Of a stretch of 64,000 nucleotides of DNA, positions 25,856 through 34,547 are shown one piece after another. Position 1 is the stretch's first letter. Each line of letters starts with the position of its first letter. Source of the DNA: Burkholderia sp. OK233 (GTDB taxonomy: Bacteria; Pseudomonadota; Gammaproteobacteria; Burkholderiales; Burkholderiaceae); the NCBI RefSeq assembly GCF_900230185.1, contig NZ_OCSR01000002.1, positions 1-64,000 of the forward strand. The letters run 5' to 3'. Made by a program: the position numbers and the translations under genes. The notes below the pieces were generated by a model. The model was given only the letters and a program-made list of their open reading frames with translations. It ran no database searches and was not told the origin of the DNA.

Positions 25856-27229
25856 CTAACACTCAACGCAATCGATCCGCTTTCTCGCCGAAGCACGACT
25901 AAGGAAAACTAGCATCAGACACGATGCCAATGCGGGCACCGCCGCCGCGACAAACAACGCGGTATTCGACCATTGCAGCCTGATCAGTTGTCCGGCCACC
26001 ACAGGGCCGATAATTGAGCCCGCCCGGCCGATTCCCAGACTCCAGCCGACCCCGGTGGCCCGCAGCGAGGTTGGATAGAGTGTCGCGGTCAACGCGTTGA
26101 CCGCAGGCTGCCCACCGACGATGCAGATTCCGCTGATCAGCACGACGGCATAGCGCAACCCCGTTGATAGATCGGGGAGACCGACAGATGCCACCGAAAA
26201 TGTCGCCACCAGAAAACTGAGCGCCAGGACACGATAGAAGCCGAAACGGTCCATCAACGGGCCCAGCAGCAGCGCACCCGCAGTACCGCCGATCTGCAAT
26301 GAAGTGCCGATGAGTACAGCCGTCGACACCCCATGGCCAACGCGCAAGGAAAGCATCGGAAGCCAGTTCGACAGGAAAAAGAGGTCGAGCAGGTTCGCGA
26401 AGTTGATACCCCAAAGCAACAGCGTAGTCGTGCTGCGGCCGTGGCGAAAGAGCTCGCCAACGGAGGCCTTCGCTTGCGGCTGCCCGCGAACGGCAAAGCG
26501 CGTCCCAGGCGCAAGCTGGACGTTCGGCGCGATTCGCCCAAGCCACTGAGCAACCTTTTCCGGGCTGCGCTGTTTGACCACCAGCAGTTGGAGCGATTCC
26601 GGCAGATACCTGGCCATCGGGACGGCAATGACCAGTGGCAATACGCCCCCAACGAAGAACACCGACCTCCAGCCCATCGATGGAAGCAAGGCTGCGCAGA
26701 GAAGTCCTCCAGCAATGGCCCCACCCGTGAAGCCACACGAGACCCACGTCATCAGCGATGCCCGATACTTCTGCGGACTGTATTCGCTGACCAGCGCGAT
26801 AGCGTTACCCATCACGCCGCCGATACCGAAACCGGTCAGAAAACGAAGGACAAGAAATTCCGGCACACTCTGAACCAGACTGGTACCGAGCATGCATAGC
26901 CCATAGAAAACGGTCGCGCCAATGAGCACCGGCCGACGCCCCGCGCGATCGGCCATGGCGCCGAGAACGATGGAGCCCGCGAGCATCCCGAGCAAGCCGG
27001 CACCGAAAATGGGGCCGAGCTCGGCCGGGCTGATGCCCCACGCACGGACAATCGCAGGGGCGACAAAACCCATTGCCTGCACGTCGAACCCATCCATCAC
27101 CACCGAGCAACCGATCATCACCATGATCCATTTCTGGAAGGTGCTCAGTGGCTGGCTATCGATCAACGCACCAATGTCGACGATCGAAGCAGGCGTCTCT
27201 TCGACTCGCTGCGCAGTATCGGGGGTCAC
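25856..27229 (-). CDS. MFS transporter, aromatic acid:H+ symporter (AAHS) family
   Basis: 457-residue twelve-helix permease. The opening LSTFQKWIMVMIGCSVVMDGFDVQ and the TM2-3 loop GAMADRAGRRPVL are typical of the AAHS group (PcaK/BenK), which imports benzoates with protons. The start is GTG at 27229, with AGGTGA 6 nt upstream. It lies 120 nt downstream of the aldehyde dehydrogenase and is the last gene of the decarboxylase-dehydrogenase-transporter unit. The likely substrate is a hydroxybenzoate. Confidence 0.86.
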   Translation of the reverse strand: MTPDTAQRVEETPASIVDIGALIDSQPLSTFQKWIMVMIGCSVVMDGFDVQAMGFVAPAIVRAWGISPAELGPIFGAGLLGMLAGSIVLGAMADRAGRRPVLIGATVFYGLCMLGTSLVQSVPEFLVLRFLTGFGIGGVMGNAIALVSEYSPQKYRASLMTWVSCGFTGGAIAGGLLCAALLPSMGWRSVFFVGGVLPLVIAVPMARYLPESLQLLVVKQRSPEKVAQWLGRIAPNVQLAPGTRFAVRGQPQAKASVGELFRHGRSTTTLLLWGINFANLLDLFFLSNWLPMLSLRVGHGVSTAVLIGTSLQIGGTAGALLLGPLMDRFGFYRVLALSFLVATFSVASVGLPDLSTGLRYAVVLISGICIVGGQPAVNALTATLYPTSLRATGVGWSLGIGRAGSIIGPVVAGQLIRLQWSNTALFVAAAVPALASCLMLVFLSRASARKRIDCVEC

Positions 27230-27349
27230 TATTCACCTCGCTCCGTTTGCGCATGAAATGCGTGCGCCAATGGGTCATTTCTGTCTTCTCGACGTTGCCG
27301 GGCGACGCGGATCCGTGCCCGTGTGCGGCGAGCCCGGCACAACACCTTT

Positions 27350-28819
27350 CTAGAATGAATAAGCCGGAAGTTCGTCGCGGCTCGTCACCCACTGCCATTC
27401 CGTGAACTGGTCGATGTTGGTCAGGGTGCTGTAGTTATGTCCGTTGCCGGACAAACCCAGACCGCCCATCGGACCAAACACCTCGTGCATGATCGTCTGG
27501 TCATTGATGTGGACGATGCCGGCATGCAGTCTGTCGGCAATCCGCTGGGCCCGGCGCAAATCGGAAGAAGCCACTGCCGCAACCAGGCCATACCGGTTCT
27601 GATTGGCGAGCGTTACCGCTTCGTCATCGTTCCTGAACACCGTCACCGCGGCCACGGGACCGAAAATCTCTTCCTCGAACACAGGCATCCCCGGCGCGAC
27701 ATCCACCATGACGGTCGGATTGAAAAACAGACCGTCGCGAGTACCGCCGGTGAGAACCTTCGCGCCCTTGCTCACAGACTCCGCGACGATGCGATCGACG
27801 TTCGCGGCCTGCCGTTCATTGATGATGGGGCCGAGATGAAAATTGCCCTTGAAAGGGTCGCCAACCGTGAGCGCCCTGGTTCGCCTGACGAGGCTTTCAA
27901 TATAGGCGTCAGCAATGCGTTCATGAACGAGATGCCGGCCCGCTGACATGCAGACTTGCCCCTGATGCAAAAAAGATCCCCACGCTCCAGCGCTCGCCGC
28001 GGCTTCGACATCGACGTCGTCAAGCACGATGTAGGGATTCTTGCCGCCGAGTTCGAGGCTCGCTCGCTTGAGCAAGCCGCCCGCTACGGCGCCGATCGCT
28101 TGCCCAACCCGCGTGGATCCCGTGAAGCTGATCATGTTGACAAGAGGATCCCGGACCAGCGCGTCACCGGTTTCCGCCGCACCGGGAAGGACATGGAACA
28201 GTCCCTCGGGCAGCCCCGCCGCCTCGAATAGCCGCGCATACAGGACGCCGCCGCTGACCGGCGATTGAGGGTCGGGCTTGAGCAGCACTGCATTACCGGT
28301 GGCCAGCGCCGGAGCGATGGCCCGCGCCGCCAGAATGAACGGGGAATTCCACGGAGTAATAACGCCGACCACGCCCATTGGAATTCTGCGCGCTACGCTA
28401 TGCCGCTCCTTCACGTCGCTTGTCGTGATCATCCCGGTTGGCTGGCTGCCCAACGCCGCAGCTTCGAAAATCTCGCGTATCGCCAACTTCACCTCCAGTA
28501 GCCCCTTAGGCCGTATCGACCCAGTCTCGCGGACAATCTGAACGGCGATCTCCTCCTTGTGAAGCTCCAGCAAACGAGCGACCTCGCGCAACACATCCCC
28601 TCGCTGAGGCCCGGGTGTCGCGGCCCAGGCGCGTTGCGCATCGGTCGCAATCGCGGCGGCGGCGGACACGTCAGCAGCCGATGCGCAACCAATCGATCCC
28701 ATTTCCGCGCCGGTCGCCTTCTCGGTCACCGGGATCGTACCCGCGCCCCCGGTCTTCCATCCGCCGCTATAGATTTTGTTACGCCACACATCTGCTGGTG
28801 CCAATTCAGTTACGGACAT
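27350..28819 (-). CDS. NAD(P)+-dependent (benzaldehyde-type) aldehyde dehydrogenase
   Basis: 489-residue aldehyde dehydrogenase. GVVGVITPWNSPF near residue 153 and FTGSTRVGQAIG near residue 230 form the cofactor site; LELGGKNP carries the general-base Glu and HQGQVCMSAGRH near residue 285 the nucleophilic Cys. The sequence resembles XylC/vanillin-type benzaldehyde dehydrogenases. The start at 28819 has AGGAGAA 8 nt upstream. It lies 22 nt after the decarboxylase gene, so an aromatic aldehyde is probably oxidised to a benzoate that feeds the decarboxylase. Confidence 0.86.
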   Translation of the reverse strand: MSVTELAPADVWRNKIYSGGWKTGGAGTIPVTEKATGAEMGSIGCASAADVSAAAAIATDAQRAWAATPGPQRGDVLREVARLLELHKEEIAVQIVRETGSIRPKGLLEVKLAIREIFEAAALGSQPTGMITTSDVKERHSVARRIPMGVVGVITPWNSPFILAARAIAPALATGNAVLLKPDPQSPVSGGVLYARLFEAAGLPEGLFHVLPGAAETGDALVRDPLVNMISFTGSTRVGQAIGAVAGGLLKRASLELGGKNPYIVLDDVDVEAAASAGAWGSFLHQGQVCMSAGRHLVHERIADAYIESLVRRTRALTVGDPFKGNFHLGPIINERQAANVDRIVAESVSKGAKVLTGGTRDGLFFNPTVMVDVAPGMPVFEEEIFGPVAAVTVFRNDDEAVTLANQNRYGLVAAVASSDLRRAQRIADRLHAGIVHINDQTIMHEVFGPMGGLGLSGNGHNYSTLTNIDQFTEWQWVTSRDELPAYSF

Positions 28820-28841
28820 TCGATTTCTCCTATCCCTCGCA

Positions 28842-29813
28842 TCATTCAAGACCGAACAAACGCCGTGCGTTTTCCCGTCCAATCTTCACGCGATCGGTTT
28901 CGCTGATCGAGCATGTGTCGAACCACTGGGACGCCTCGTCATGCGTTTCGAACGGATAGTCGACCGAATACATGATCCGGTCGCTGCCCATTTCCAGCAT
29001 CGTGGACAGCAGCGTCTGCGTTCTGAAATTTCCGCTTGTCGTCACGTAGACGTTCTCCCTGAGGTATTCGCCCACGCTGCGCTTGCAGGGCAATCCTCGC
29101 GGTGCCTTCTGGAGAATGTGGTCGACACGCCAGACGTTAAACGGAATCCCCTCGCCGAGATGGCCGAGAATCATCTGCAACCCAGGATTGCGGTCGAAAA
29201 GGCCGGACGTCATCAGCCTCAGTGCGTGAGTACTCGTCTCAACAGCGAACGCCCAGGTCGCGGCGGTCAGCCACGGAAAACCATCGTAGATCGGTTCACG
29301 GGACGGCAACGGATCGCGAGGATGCATATAGAAAGGCTTGCCGAGCGCCGCCGCGCTCGCCCAGAAATCGGTGTACTGCGGGGCGTCGTAGTACACGACA
29401 TTTTCCGCATCGCCCACCTGGGAAAAGCCATTCACCATGAAGCCATGGAATCCGAGATCCTTCACGCTTCGCTCGAGTTCGCGAGCCGCAGCTTCGGGGT
29501 CCTGCATAGGCAACGCGGCAAATCCACCCAAACGGGATGGATGGCGGCCAACATGTTCTGCAAGGACATCATTGGCCCGTCGCGCGACATCAATCGCCTG
29601 CTTGATGTCCGGGATACCCTGAATGCCGGGCGAGTTGAGCGACAAGATTGAATACTCGGTTCCGCCCTGCTCCATCCGCTCGAGCCTCTGCTGCTCGATG
29701 TCCATCAGATTGGACTTCAGCATTTCCCAAACGGCGGCAGGCGCATAAATTTTCGACTGCTCGATAGTGAGGTCTATCGCAAAGTGTTCTTCAAGCGCAA
29801 TCTTGTTTCTCAT
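28842..29813 (-). CDS. Amidohydrolase-family decarboxylase, gamma-resorcylate/2,3-dihydroxybenzoate type
   Basis: 323-residue TIM-barrel enzyme of the ACMSD-like amidohydrolase-2 family. The N-terminus KIALEEHFA carries the metal-binding E-x-H, PFYMHPRDP near residue 170 and ILGHLGEGIPF near residue 223 add histidines, and SVDYPFE near residue 295 holds the catalytic Asp. The pattern closely matches reversible gamma-resorcylate (2,6-dihydroxybenzoate) decarboxylase, which needs no organic cofactor. 2,3-Dihydroxybenzoate and salicylate are alternatives. The start at 29813 has GGAG 7 nt upstream. It is the first gene of the unit and is preceded by the TTGATTTTTCAA pair shared with the marR promoter. 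Confidence 0.83.
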   Translation of the reverse strand: MRNKIALEEHFAIDLTIEQSKIYAPAAVWEMLKSNLMDIEQQRLERMEQGGTEYSILSLNSPGIQGIPDIKQAIDVARRANDVLAEHVGRHPSRLGGFAALPMQDPEAAARELERSVKDLGFHGFMVNGFSQVGDAENVVYYDAPQYTDFWASAAALGKPFYMHPRDPLPSREPIYDGFPWLTAATWAFAVETSTHALRLMTSGLFDRNPGLQMILGHLGEGIPFNVWRVDHILQKAPRGLPCKRSVGEYLRENVYVTTSGNFRTQTLLSTMLEMGSDRIMYSVDYPFETHDEASQWFDTCSISETDRVKIGRENARRLFGLE

Positions 29814-29901
29814 TGATCTGCTCCAATTCAAGGCATCGCAACCTCATCTGCAAAGGGAAGATGAGGTGCATCACACGGGTTTGTCCCAGAAGCTAATTTA
29901 T

Positions 29902-29946
29902 TTGATTTTTCAAATATGTTGGGACTGAGTGTAGTTGATTTTTCAA
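29902..29946. promoter_or_regulatory. Paired palindromes TTGATTTTTCAA (MarR operator candidate, copy 2)
   Basis: Two TTGATTTTTCAA 12-mers at 29902-29913 and 29935-29946, 33 nt apart, upstream of the decarboxylase start. The flanks TTTA-TTTGA on the left and GTAAACCC on the right also match the marR promoter at 20336-20408, so about 70 bp have been duplicated between the two loci. Confidence 0.6.
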
Positions 29947-29984
29947 GTACATGCACACCGCGTAAACCCTGAATCGACTGGCGC

Positions 29985-30122
29985 CCGCGAGCAATCCAAC
30001 GGTCGAGCCGCAGACCGACGTGGGCCGCTACGAAGCCTAAGGGAGGGGAAGACGATCATGCAGGCTGAGGTAATGACGCAAATGCTCGAGTCACTCAAGC
30101 TGCACGGTATGGCACAGGCGCC
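29985..30122 (+). pseudogene. IS21-family remnant: istA 3' tail plus istB 5' fragment
   Basis: One frame ends ...TVEPQTDVGRYEA with TAA at 30038-30040. It is followed by a strong GGGAGGGG ribosome site and an ATG at 30058 encoding MQAEVMTQMLESLKLHGMAQA, which resembles the N-terminus of the IS21 helper ATPase IstB. The tail-stop-RBS-start order is that of an istA-istB junction. Coding similarity stops near 30120, where the katG terminator begins. Only about 130 bp survive, so assignment rests on short similarity. Confidence 0.45.
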
Positions 30123-30124
30123 CC

Positions 30125-30164
30125 AAAAAAACGGTGCGACTCCGATATAACCGGAGTCGCACCG
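30125..30164 (-). terminator. Rho-independent terminator for katG
   Basis: A perfect 13-bp stem (30132-30144 with 30152-30164) and a 7-nt loop are followed, on the minus strand, by seven T residues (A-run at 30125-30131 on the plus strand). It lies 78 nt past the katG stop, in the right orientation to end that transcript. Confidence 0.85.
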
Positions 30165-30202
30165 CGACATGCAGAGTTACCTTCGCAAGGTGAGGCAAAG
30201 TC

Positions 30203-30226
30203 CCGTCAGGGTTGCAACCCTGACGG
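30203..30226. repeat. Perfect 24-bp palindrome downstream of katG
   Basis: 12-nt arms beginning CCGTCAGGGTTG meet without a spacer, 16 nt past the katG stop and before the main terminator. No T-run follows it. It could be a pause or mRNA-stabilising hairpin at the katG 3' end. Confidence 0.6.
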
Positions 30227-30241
30227 AACCCCCACACCCGC

Positions 30242-32494
30242 TCAGGCGAGGTCGAAGCGGTCGAGGTTCATCACCTTGACCCACGCTGCGACAAAGTCGC
30301 GAACGAATTTCTCCTGCCCGTCCTCGCTTGCATAGACTTCGGACAGCGCTCGCAACTGAGCATGCGAACCGAACACCAGATCGACGCGGCTACCGGTCCA
30401 CTTCAATTCGCCGGTTTTGCGGTCGCGCCCCTCAAACACGTCTCGGGAGACCGGTTTCCATTCCGTACCCATGTCGAGCAGGTTGACGAAAAAGTCGTTG
30501 GTCAGCGTTTCCGGCCGCTTGGTGAAGACGCCATGCGAATCCTGCCCGCTCTGGACCTTCAGGGCGCGCAAGCCGCCGATGAGCGCCGTCATCTCGGGTG
30601 CGGTCAGGGTCAGCAATTGCGCCTTGTCGATCAGCAATGCCTCGGCCGGGACACTGTACTTGCCCTTCAGAAAGTTGCGGAAACCATCGGCGACGGGTTC
30701 AAGCGCTCCGACGGATTCCACATCGGTCTGATCCTGCGAGGCGTCCGCGCGTCCCGGCGCAAACGGCACGGTCACCTGATGGCCTGCGCTTTTTGCGGCC
30801 TGCTCGATGCCGGCGCTACCGGCCAGCACGATCAGGTCGGCCAGCGATACCTTCTTGCCGCCGGACGGTGCGCCGTTGAACTCGCTCTGGATCCCTTCGA
30901 GGACCTTCAGTACCTTCGCCAGTTGCTCGGGCTGGTTGACCGCCCAGTCTTTCTGCGGAGCAAGGCGAATGCGTGCGCCGTTGGCACCGCCGCGCTTGTC
31001 CGAGCCGCGGAAGGTGGATGCCGACGCCCAGGCCGTCGACACCAGCTGCGAAACGGGCAACCCTGACGCCAGAATCTTCTGCTTGAGCGAGGCGATGTCC
31101 TGCTCGTTGACCAGTGCGTGGTTGACCGCCGGAATGGGGTCCTGCCAGATCAGTTCTTCAGCGGGCACTTCCGGTCCAAGATAACGGGCGCGCGGTCCCA
31201 TGTCGCGGTGAGTGAGCTTGAACCATGCACGGGCGAAGGCATCGGCGAGTTGGTCGGGATTCGCCAGGAAGCGCCGCGAAATTTTCTCGTAGACGGGGTC
31301 GAAGCGCAGCGAGAGGTCGGTGGTGAGCATCGTCGGCCGCTGCTTCTTCGCGGCATCGTACGCGTGCGGAATCGTTTCGCCGGCATCCTTGGCGACCCAC
31401 TGGTTGGCTCCGGCGGGGCTCTTGGTCAGTTCCCATTCGTACTTGAACAGGTTCTCGAAGAAGCCGTTGCCCCACTTCGTCGGCGTGGTGGTCCAGGTGA
31501 CTTCCAGTCCGCTGGAGATCGCGTCGGCGCCCTTGCCGGTGCCGAAGCTGCTCTTCCAGCCCAGCCCCTGATTCTCGAGGTCGGTGGCCTCGGGTACCGG
31601 ACCCACATTGTCGGCAGGACCGGCGCCGTGCGTCTTGCCAAAGCTGTGCCCACCGGCGATCAGCGCGACCGTTTCCTCGTCGTTCATGGCCATCCGCGCG
31701 AACGTTTCGCGGATGTCATGGGCCGCGGCGAGCGGGTCAGGATTGCCGTCGGGACCTTCCGGGTTAACATAGATCAGGCCCATCTGCACGGCGCCCAGCG
31801 GGTTTTCCAGGTTGCGTCCGTTGTCGTCGCGGCTGACTTCGCTGCCGTGCAGTGCCGGATCGGCCACGATCACGCCTTCGGCGTCACTGCCGGCAGCACC
31901 CTTGCCATAACGAACGTCCCCGCCCAGCCAGGTCTTTTCGTTGCCCCAGTAGACGTCCAGGTCCGGCTCCCAGGTGTCGGCGCGACCGCCACCGAAACCG
32001 AAGGTCTTGAAGCCCATGGTCTCGAGCGCGACGTTGCCGGTAAGGATCAGCAGATCAGCCCAGGAAATTTTCTGGCCGTACTTCTGCTTGATCGGCCACA
32101 GCAGGCGGCGGGCTTTATCGAGGCTGACGTTGTCCGGCCAGCTGTTGAGCGGCGCGAAACGCTGCTGGCCACGCCCGGCGCCGCCGCGGCCGTCGCCGAT
32201 GCGGTACGTGCCGGCACTGTGCCAGGCCATGCGGATGAAGAACGGACCATAGTGGCCGAAGTCTGCCGGCCACCAATCCTGCGAGTCGGTCATCAACGCC
32301 GCAAGATCCTTCTTCACCTCTGCCAGATCGAGGCTCCTGAATGCCTCGGCGTAGTTGAAGCCGTTGTCCAGCGGGTCCGACTTGCTGGAGTGTTGGCTAA
32401 GCAGATCCAGCCGCAACTGCTTTGGCCACCAGTCACGGTTCGTCGTGCCACCTCCGGCGGCATGATTGAACGGGCACTTTGCATCGTTTGACAT
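30242..32494 (-). CDS. katG: Catalase-peroxidase KatG
   Basis: 750-residue bifunctional heme catalase-peroxidase that removes H2O2 in the cytoplasm. The N-terminal domain has distal Arg, Trp and His in FFIRMAWHSAGTYR (residues ~85-98) and the proximal His in ALIAGGHSFGKTHGA (residues ~262-276). The Trp, the Tyr of GLIYVNPEGP (residue ~223) and the Met of FARMAMNDEET (residue ~250) should form the Met-Tyr-Trp cross-link needed for catalase activity. The C-terminal heme-less repeat is complete. It is monocistronic with a clear terminator, and no oxyR or ferritin gene is adjacent. Confidence 0.96.
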   Translation of the reverse strand: MSNDAKCPFNHAAGGGTTNRDWWPKQLRLDLLSQHSSKSDPLDNGFNYAEAFRSLDLAEVKKDLAALMTDSQDWWPADFGHYGPFFIRMAWHSAGTYRIGDGRGGAGRGQQRFAPLNSWPDNVSLDKARRLLWPIKQKYGQKISWADLLILTGNVALETMGFKTFGFGGGRADTWEPDLDVYWGNEKTWLGGDVRYGKGAAGSDAEGVIVADPALHGSEVSRDDNGRNLENPLGAVQMGLIYVNPEGPDGNPDPLAAAHDIRETFARMAMNDEETVALIAGGHSFGKTHGAGPADNVGPVPEATDLENQGLGWKSSFGTGKGADAISSGLEVTWTTTPTKWGNGFFENLFKYEWELTKSPAGANQWVAKDAGETIPHAYDAAKKQRPTMLTTDLSLRFDPVYEKISRRFLANPDQLADAFARAWFKLTHRDMGPRARYLGPEVPAEELIWQDPIPAVNHALVNEQDIASLKQKILASGLPVSQLVSTAWASASTFRGSDKRGGANGARIRLAPQKDWAVNQPEQLAKVLKVLEGIQSEFNGAPSGGKKVSLADLIVLAGSAGIEQAAKSAGHQVTVPFAPGRADASQDQTDVESVGALEPVADGFRNFLKGKYSVPAEALLIDKAQLLTLTAPEMTALIGGLRALKVQSGQDSHGVFTKRPETLTNDFFVNLLDMGTEWKPVSRDVFEGRDRKTGELKWTGSRVDLVFGSHAQLRALSEVYASEDGQEKFVRDFVAAWVKVMNLDRFDLA

Positions 32495-33069
32495 GCACTA
32501 TCTCCTTGGGGAATGTACCCACTACCAGTTCTTCCACGGCGCCTGGCTTCTACGGTGCATCGCCGAACCAGCGCCAACGGGCGGTCGGGAAATCACATGA
32601 TGGGCTCTTTTTGATGTACTGGCACTGTCACCCGGCGCGCATAGCCTTCGTCCGATGACGGAGGTCGTGGCGTGTATTGGACCAGGATTGATCCGCGTCG
32701 GCAGGCCTACTGCACATAAAAATATATGTGAGAGCGGCCATCAACAGAATGCGATTTTTGCAATGCTATTGATAGATCGTAACTATAACGTGACAGATGC
32801 CTTTCATATTTACCGTCAGTCGCCCCTTTCCGCGCCGTGACATCGACCCAGCTATTTCAAGGAGCACCTGGGTGGCGTCCTTCGTAGGGGACGCTACGTT
32901 AGTGCCCTTAAGGCTTCTATCGACCCCATAGCCAGTAATGGCTTCAAGCATATCGTCAAATTCCGATATATGATTCGCCTTGTAGCGATGCAGATGCATG
33001 GCCGCTAACGTGCGCCATGGGCTGCCTGTTGTTGATGACCTGAAGTTGACGCCCTGAAAACCGACCCAC
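32495..33069. other. 575-bp intergenic region upstream of katG and arsR
   Basis: This is the divergent region between katG (minus) and the ArsR-type gene (plus). It is richer in A+T than its surroundings around 32700-32830 and has no convincing reading frame. I cannot point to a defined OxyR site, hairpin or repeat. It presumably holds both promoters. Confidence 0.5.
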
Positions 33070-33372
33070 ATGACGCTCGATATCGACGCGATTCACAAAG
33101 CGCTTGCCAACCCCGTACGGCGGGAGATTCTCGGTTGGCTGCGCGAGCCGTATGCGCATTTTTCCGACCAGGAGCTCCCGCTCGTTCACGGCGTGTGCGC
33201 CGGCAAGATCGACGCGCACTGCGGCCTGTCGCAGTCCACCGTGTCGGCGCACCTCGCCGCCTTGCAGCGCGCCGGTCTCGTTACGTCGAAGCGGGTCGGT
33301 CAATGGGTGTTTTTCAAACGCAACGAGGCAGTCATTCAAGCCTTTCTCGAGCACATGAACACCGAGCTCTGA
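33070..33372 (+). CDS. ArsR-family HTH regulator
   Basis: 100-residue winged-helix protein with the ArsR core (ANPVRREILGWLRE at residues ~13-26, CGLSQSTVSAHLAALQRAGLV at residues ~56-76). The usual metal motif ELCVCDL is absent. A pair of cysteines (HGVCAGK and AHCGLSQ) remains and could sense electrophiles or redox stress. It lies 93 nt before, and on the same strand as, an old-yellow-enzyme gene, a pairing known for regulators that respond to reactive electrophiles. Confidence 0.84.
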   Translation: MTLDIDAIHKALANPVRREILGWLREPYAHFSDQELPLVHGVCAGKIDAHCGLSQSTVSAHLAALQRAGLVTSKRVGQWVFFKRNEAVIQAFLEHMNTEL

Positions 33373-33465
33373 GCGCTTCATTCGCATCGCCGCGTTTTTT
33401 CGCTTATTTCATCACGCAGTTTTTTAAGGCCGGGGCCACGCGCCCGCCACCTAAGGTGAACTCAT

Positions 33466-34527
33466 ATGCCGACTCTTTTTGACCCGCTCCAGATTGGCGA
33501 CATTACGTTGTCGAACCGTATCATCATGGCGCCGCTTACGCGCCAACGCGCCGAAGAAATCCGCGTGCCGAACGCGCTGATGGCGAAGTACTACGCCGAA
33601 CGCGCCACGGCAGGCCTGATCATCAGCGAAGCGACGTCCGTCACACCGCAAGGTGTCGGTTACGCCGAAACCCCGGGTATCTGGTCGCAGGAGCAGGTGG
33701 AAGGCTGGAAGATCGTCACGAACGCCGTGCACGCAGCCGGCGGCAAGATTTTCCTGCAACTGTGGCACGTCGGCCGTATTTCGGACCCGCTGTTCCTCAA
33801 TGGCGAACTGCCGGTTGCGCCTAGCGCCATCCCGGCGCAAGGCCACGTGAGCCTGGTGCGTCCGGAGCGTCCGTACGTGACGCCGCGCGCACTCGAACTC
33901 GACGAAATCGCGGGTGCGGTTGAAGCGTTCCGCAAGGGCGCCGAAAACGCGAAGGCAGCAGGTTTCGACGGTGTGGAAGTGCACGGCGCAAACGGTTATC
34001 TGGTCGACCAGTTCCTGCAGGACAGCACCAACAAGCGTACCGACGCTTATGGCGGTCCGATCGAAAACCGCGCCCGCCTGTTGCTCGAAATCACCGATGC
34101 CTGTATCGGCGTCTGGGGCGCAAACCGTGTCGGCGTGCACCTCGCACCGCGCCGCGACGTGCACACCATGGGCGATTCGGATCCGGCGGCCACCTTCGGT
34201 TACGTGGCACGCGAACTCGGCAAGCGCAAGATTGCGTTCATCGCCGCCCGCGAAGCGCTCGGCGACGACCGCCTCGGCCCGCAACTGAAGAAGGCATTCG
34301 GCGGCCCGTACATCGCGAACGAAAAGTTCACCCAGGAAACCGCGCAGCACGTGCTCGACGCGGGTGAAGCGGACGCGGTGGCGTGGGGTCAACTGTTCAT
34401 CGCGAATCCGGATCTGGTGCGCCGCTTCGCGACGAATGCACCGCTGAACAAGCCGAATCCGGCGACGTACTATGCACGCGGTGAAACCGGCTACGTGGAT
34501 TATCCGACGCTGGAAACAGTGGAATAA
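33466..34527 (+). CDS. nemA: Old yellow enzyme family ene-reductase (NemA-like)
   Basis: 353-residue FMN-dependent NAD(P)H oxidoreductase of the OYE family that reduces activated alkenes such as N-ethylmaleimide and nitroesters. It begins LFDPLQIGDITLSNRIIMAPL. The active site is VEVHGANGYLVDQFLQ (residues ~176-191, with the His/Asn pair that binds the substrate carbonyl and nearby Tyr), followed by TNKRTDAYGGPIENRARL. It probably acts in detoxification of electrophiles under the upstream ArsR-type regulator. AAGGTGA lies about 7 nt before the start. Confidence 0.9.
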   Translation: MPTLFDPLQIGDITLSNRIIMAPLTRQRAEEIRVPNALMAKYYAERATAGLIISEATSVTPQGVGYAETPGIWSQEQVEGWKIVTNAVHAAGGKIFLQLWHVGRISDPLFLNGELPVAPSAIPAQGHVSLVRPERPYVTPRALELDEIAGAVEAFRKGAENAKAAGFDGVEVHGANGYLVDQFLQDSTNKRTDAYGGPIENRARLLLEITDACIGVWGANRVGVHLAPRRDVHTMGDSDPAATFGYVARELGKRKIAFIAAREALGDDRLGPQLKKAFGGPYIANEKFTQETAQHVLDAGEADAVAWGQLFIANPDLVRRFATNAPLNKPNPATYYARGETGYVDYPTLETVE

Positions 34528-34547
34528 GACGTTCGGTTCATGCGGCG

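Noticed and set aside
31118..32491. 457-codon frame opposite katG
   Set aside because: Shadow of the strongly conserved KatG frame; no recognisable domain.
32655..33071. Small frames in the katG-arsR gap as genes
   Set aside because: No ribosome site, no recognisable domain, and composition unlike coding DNA of this genome.
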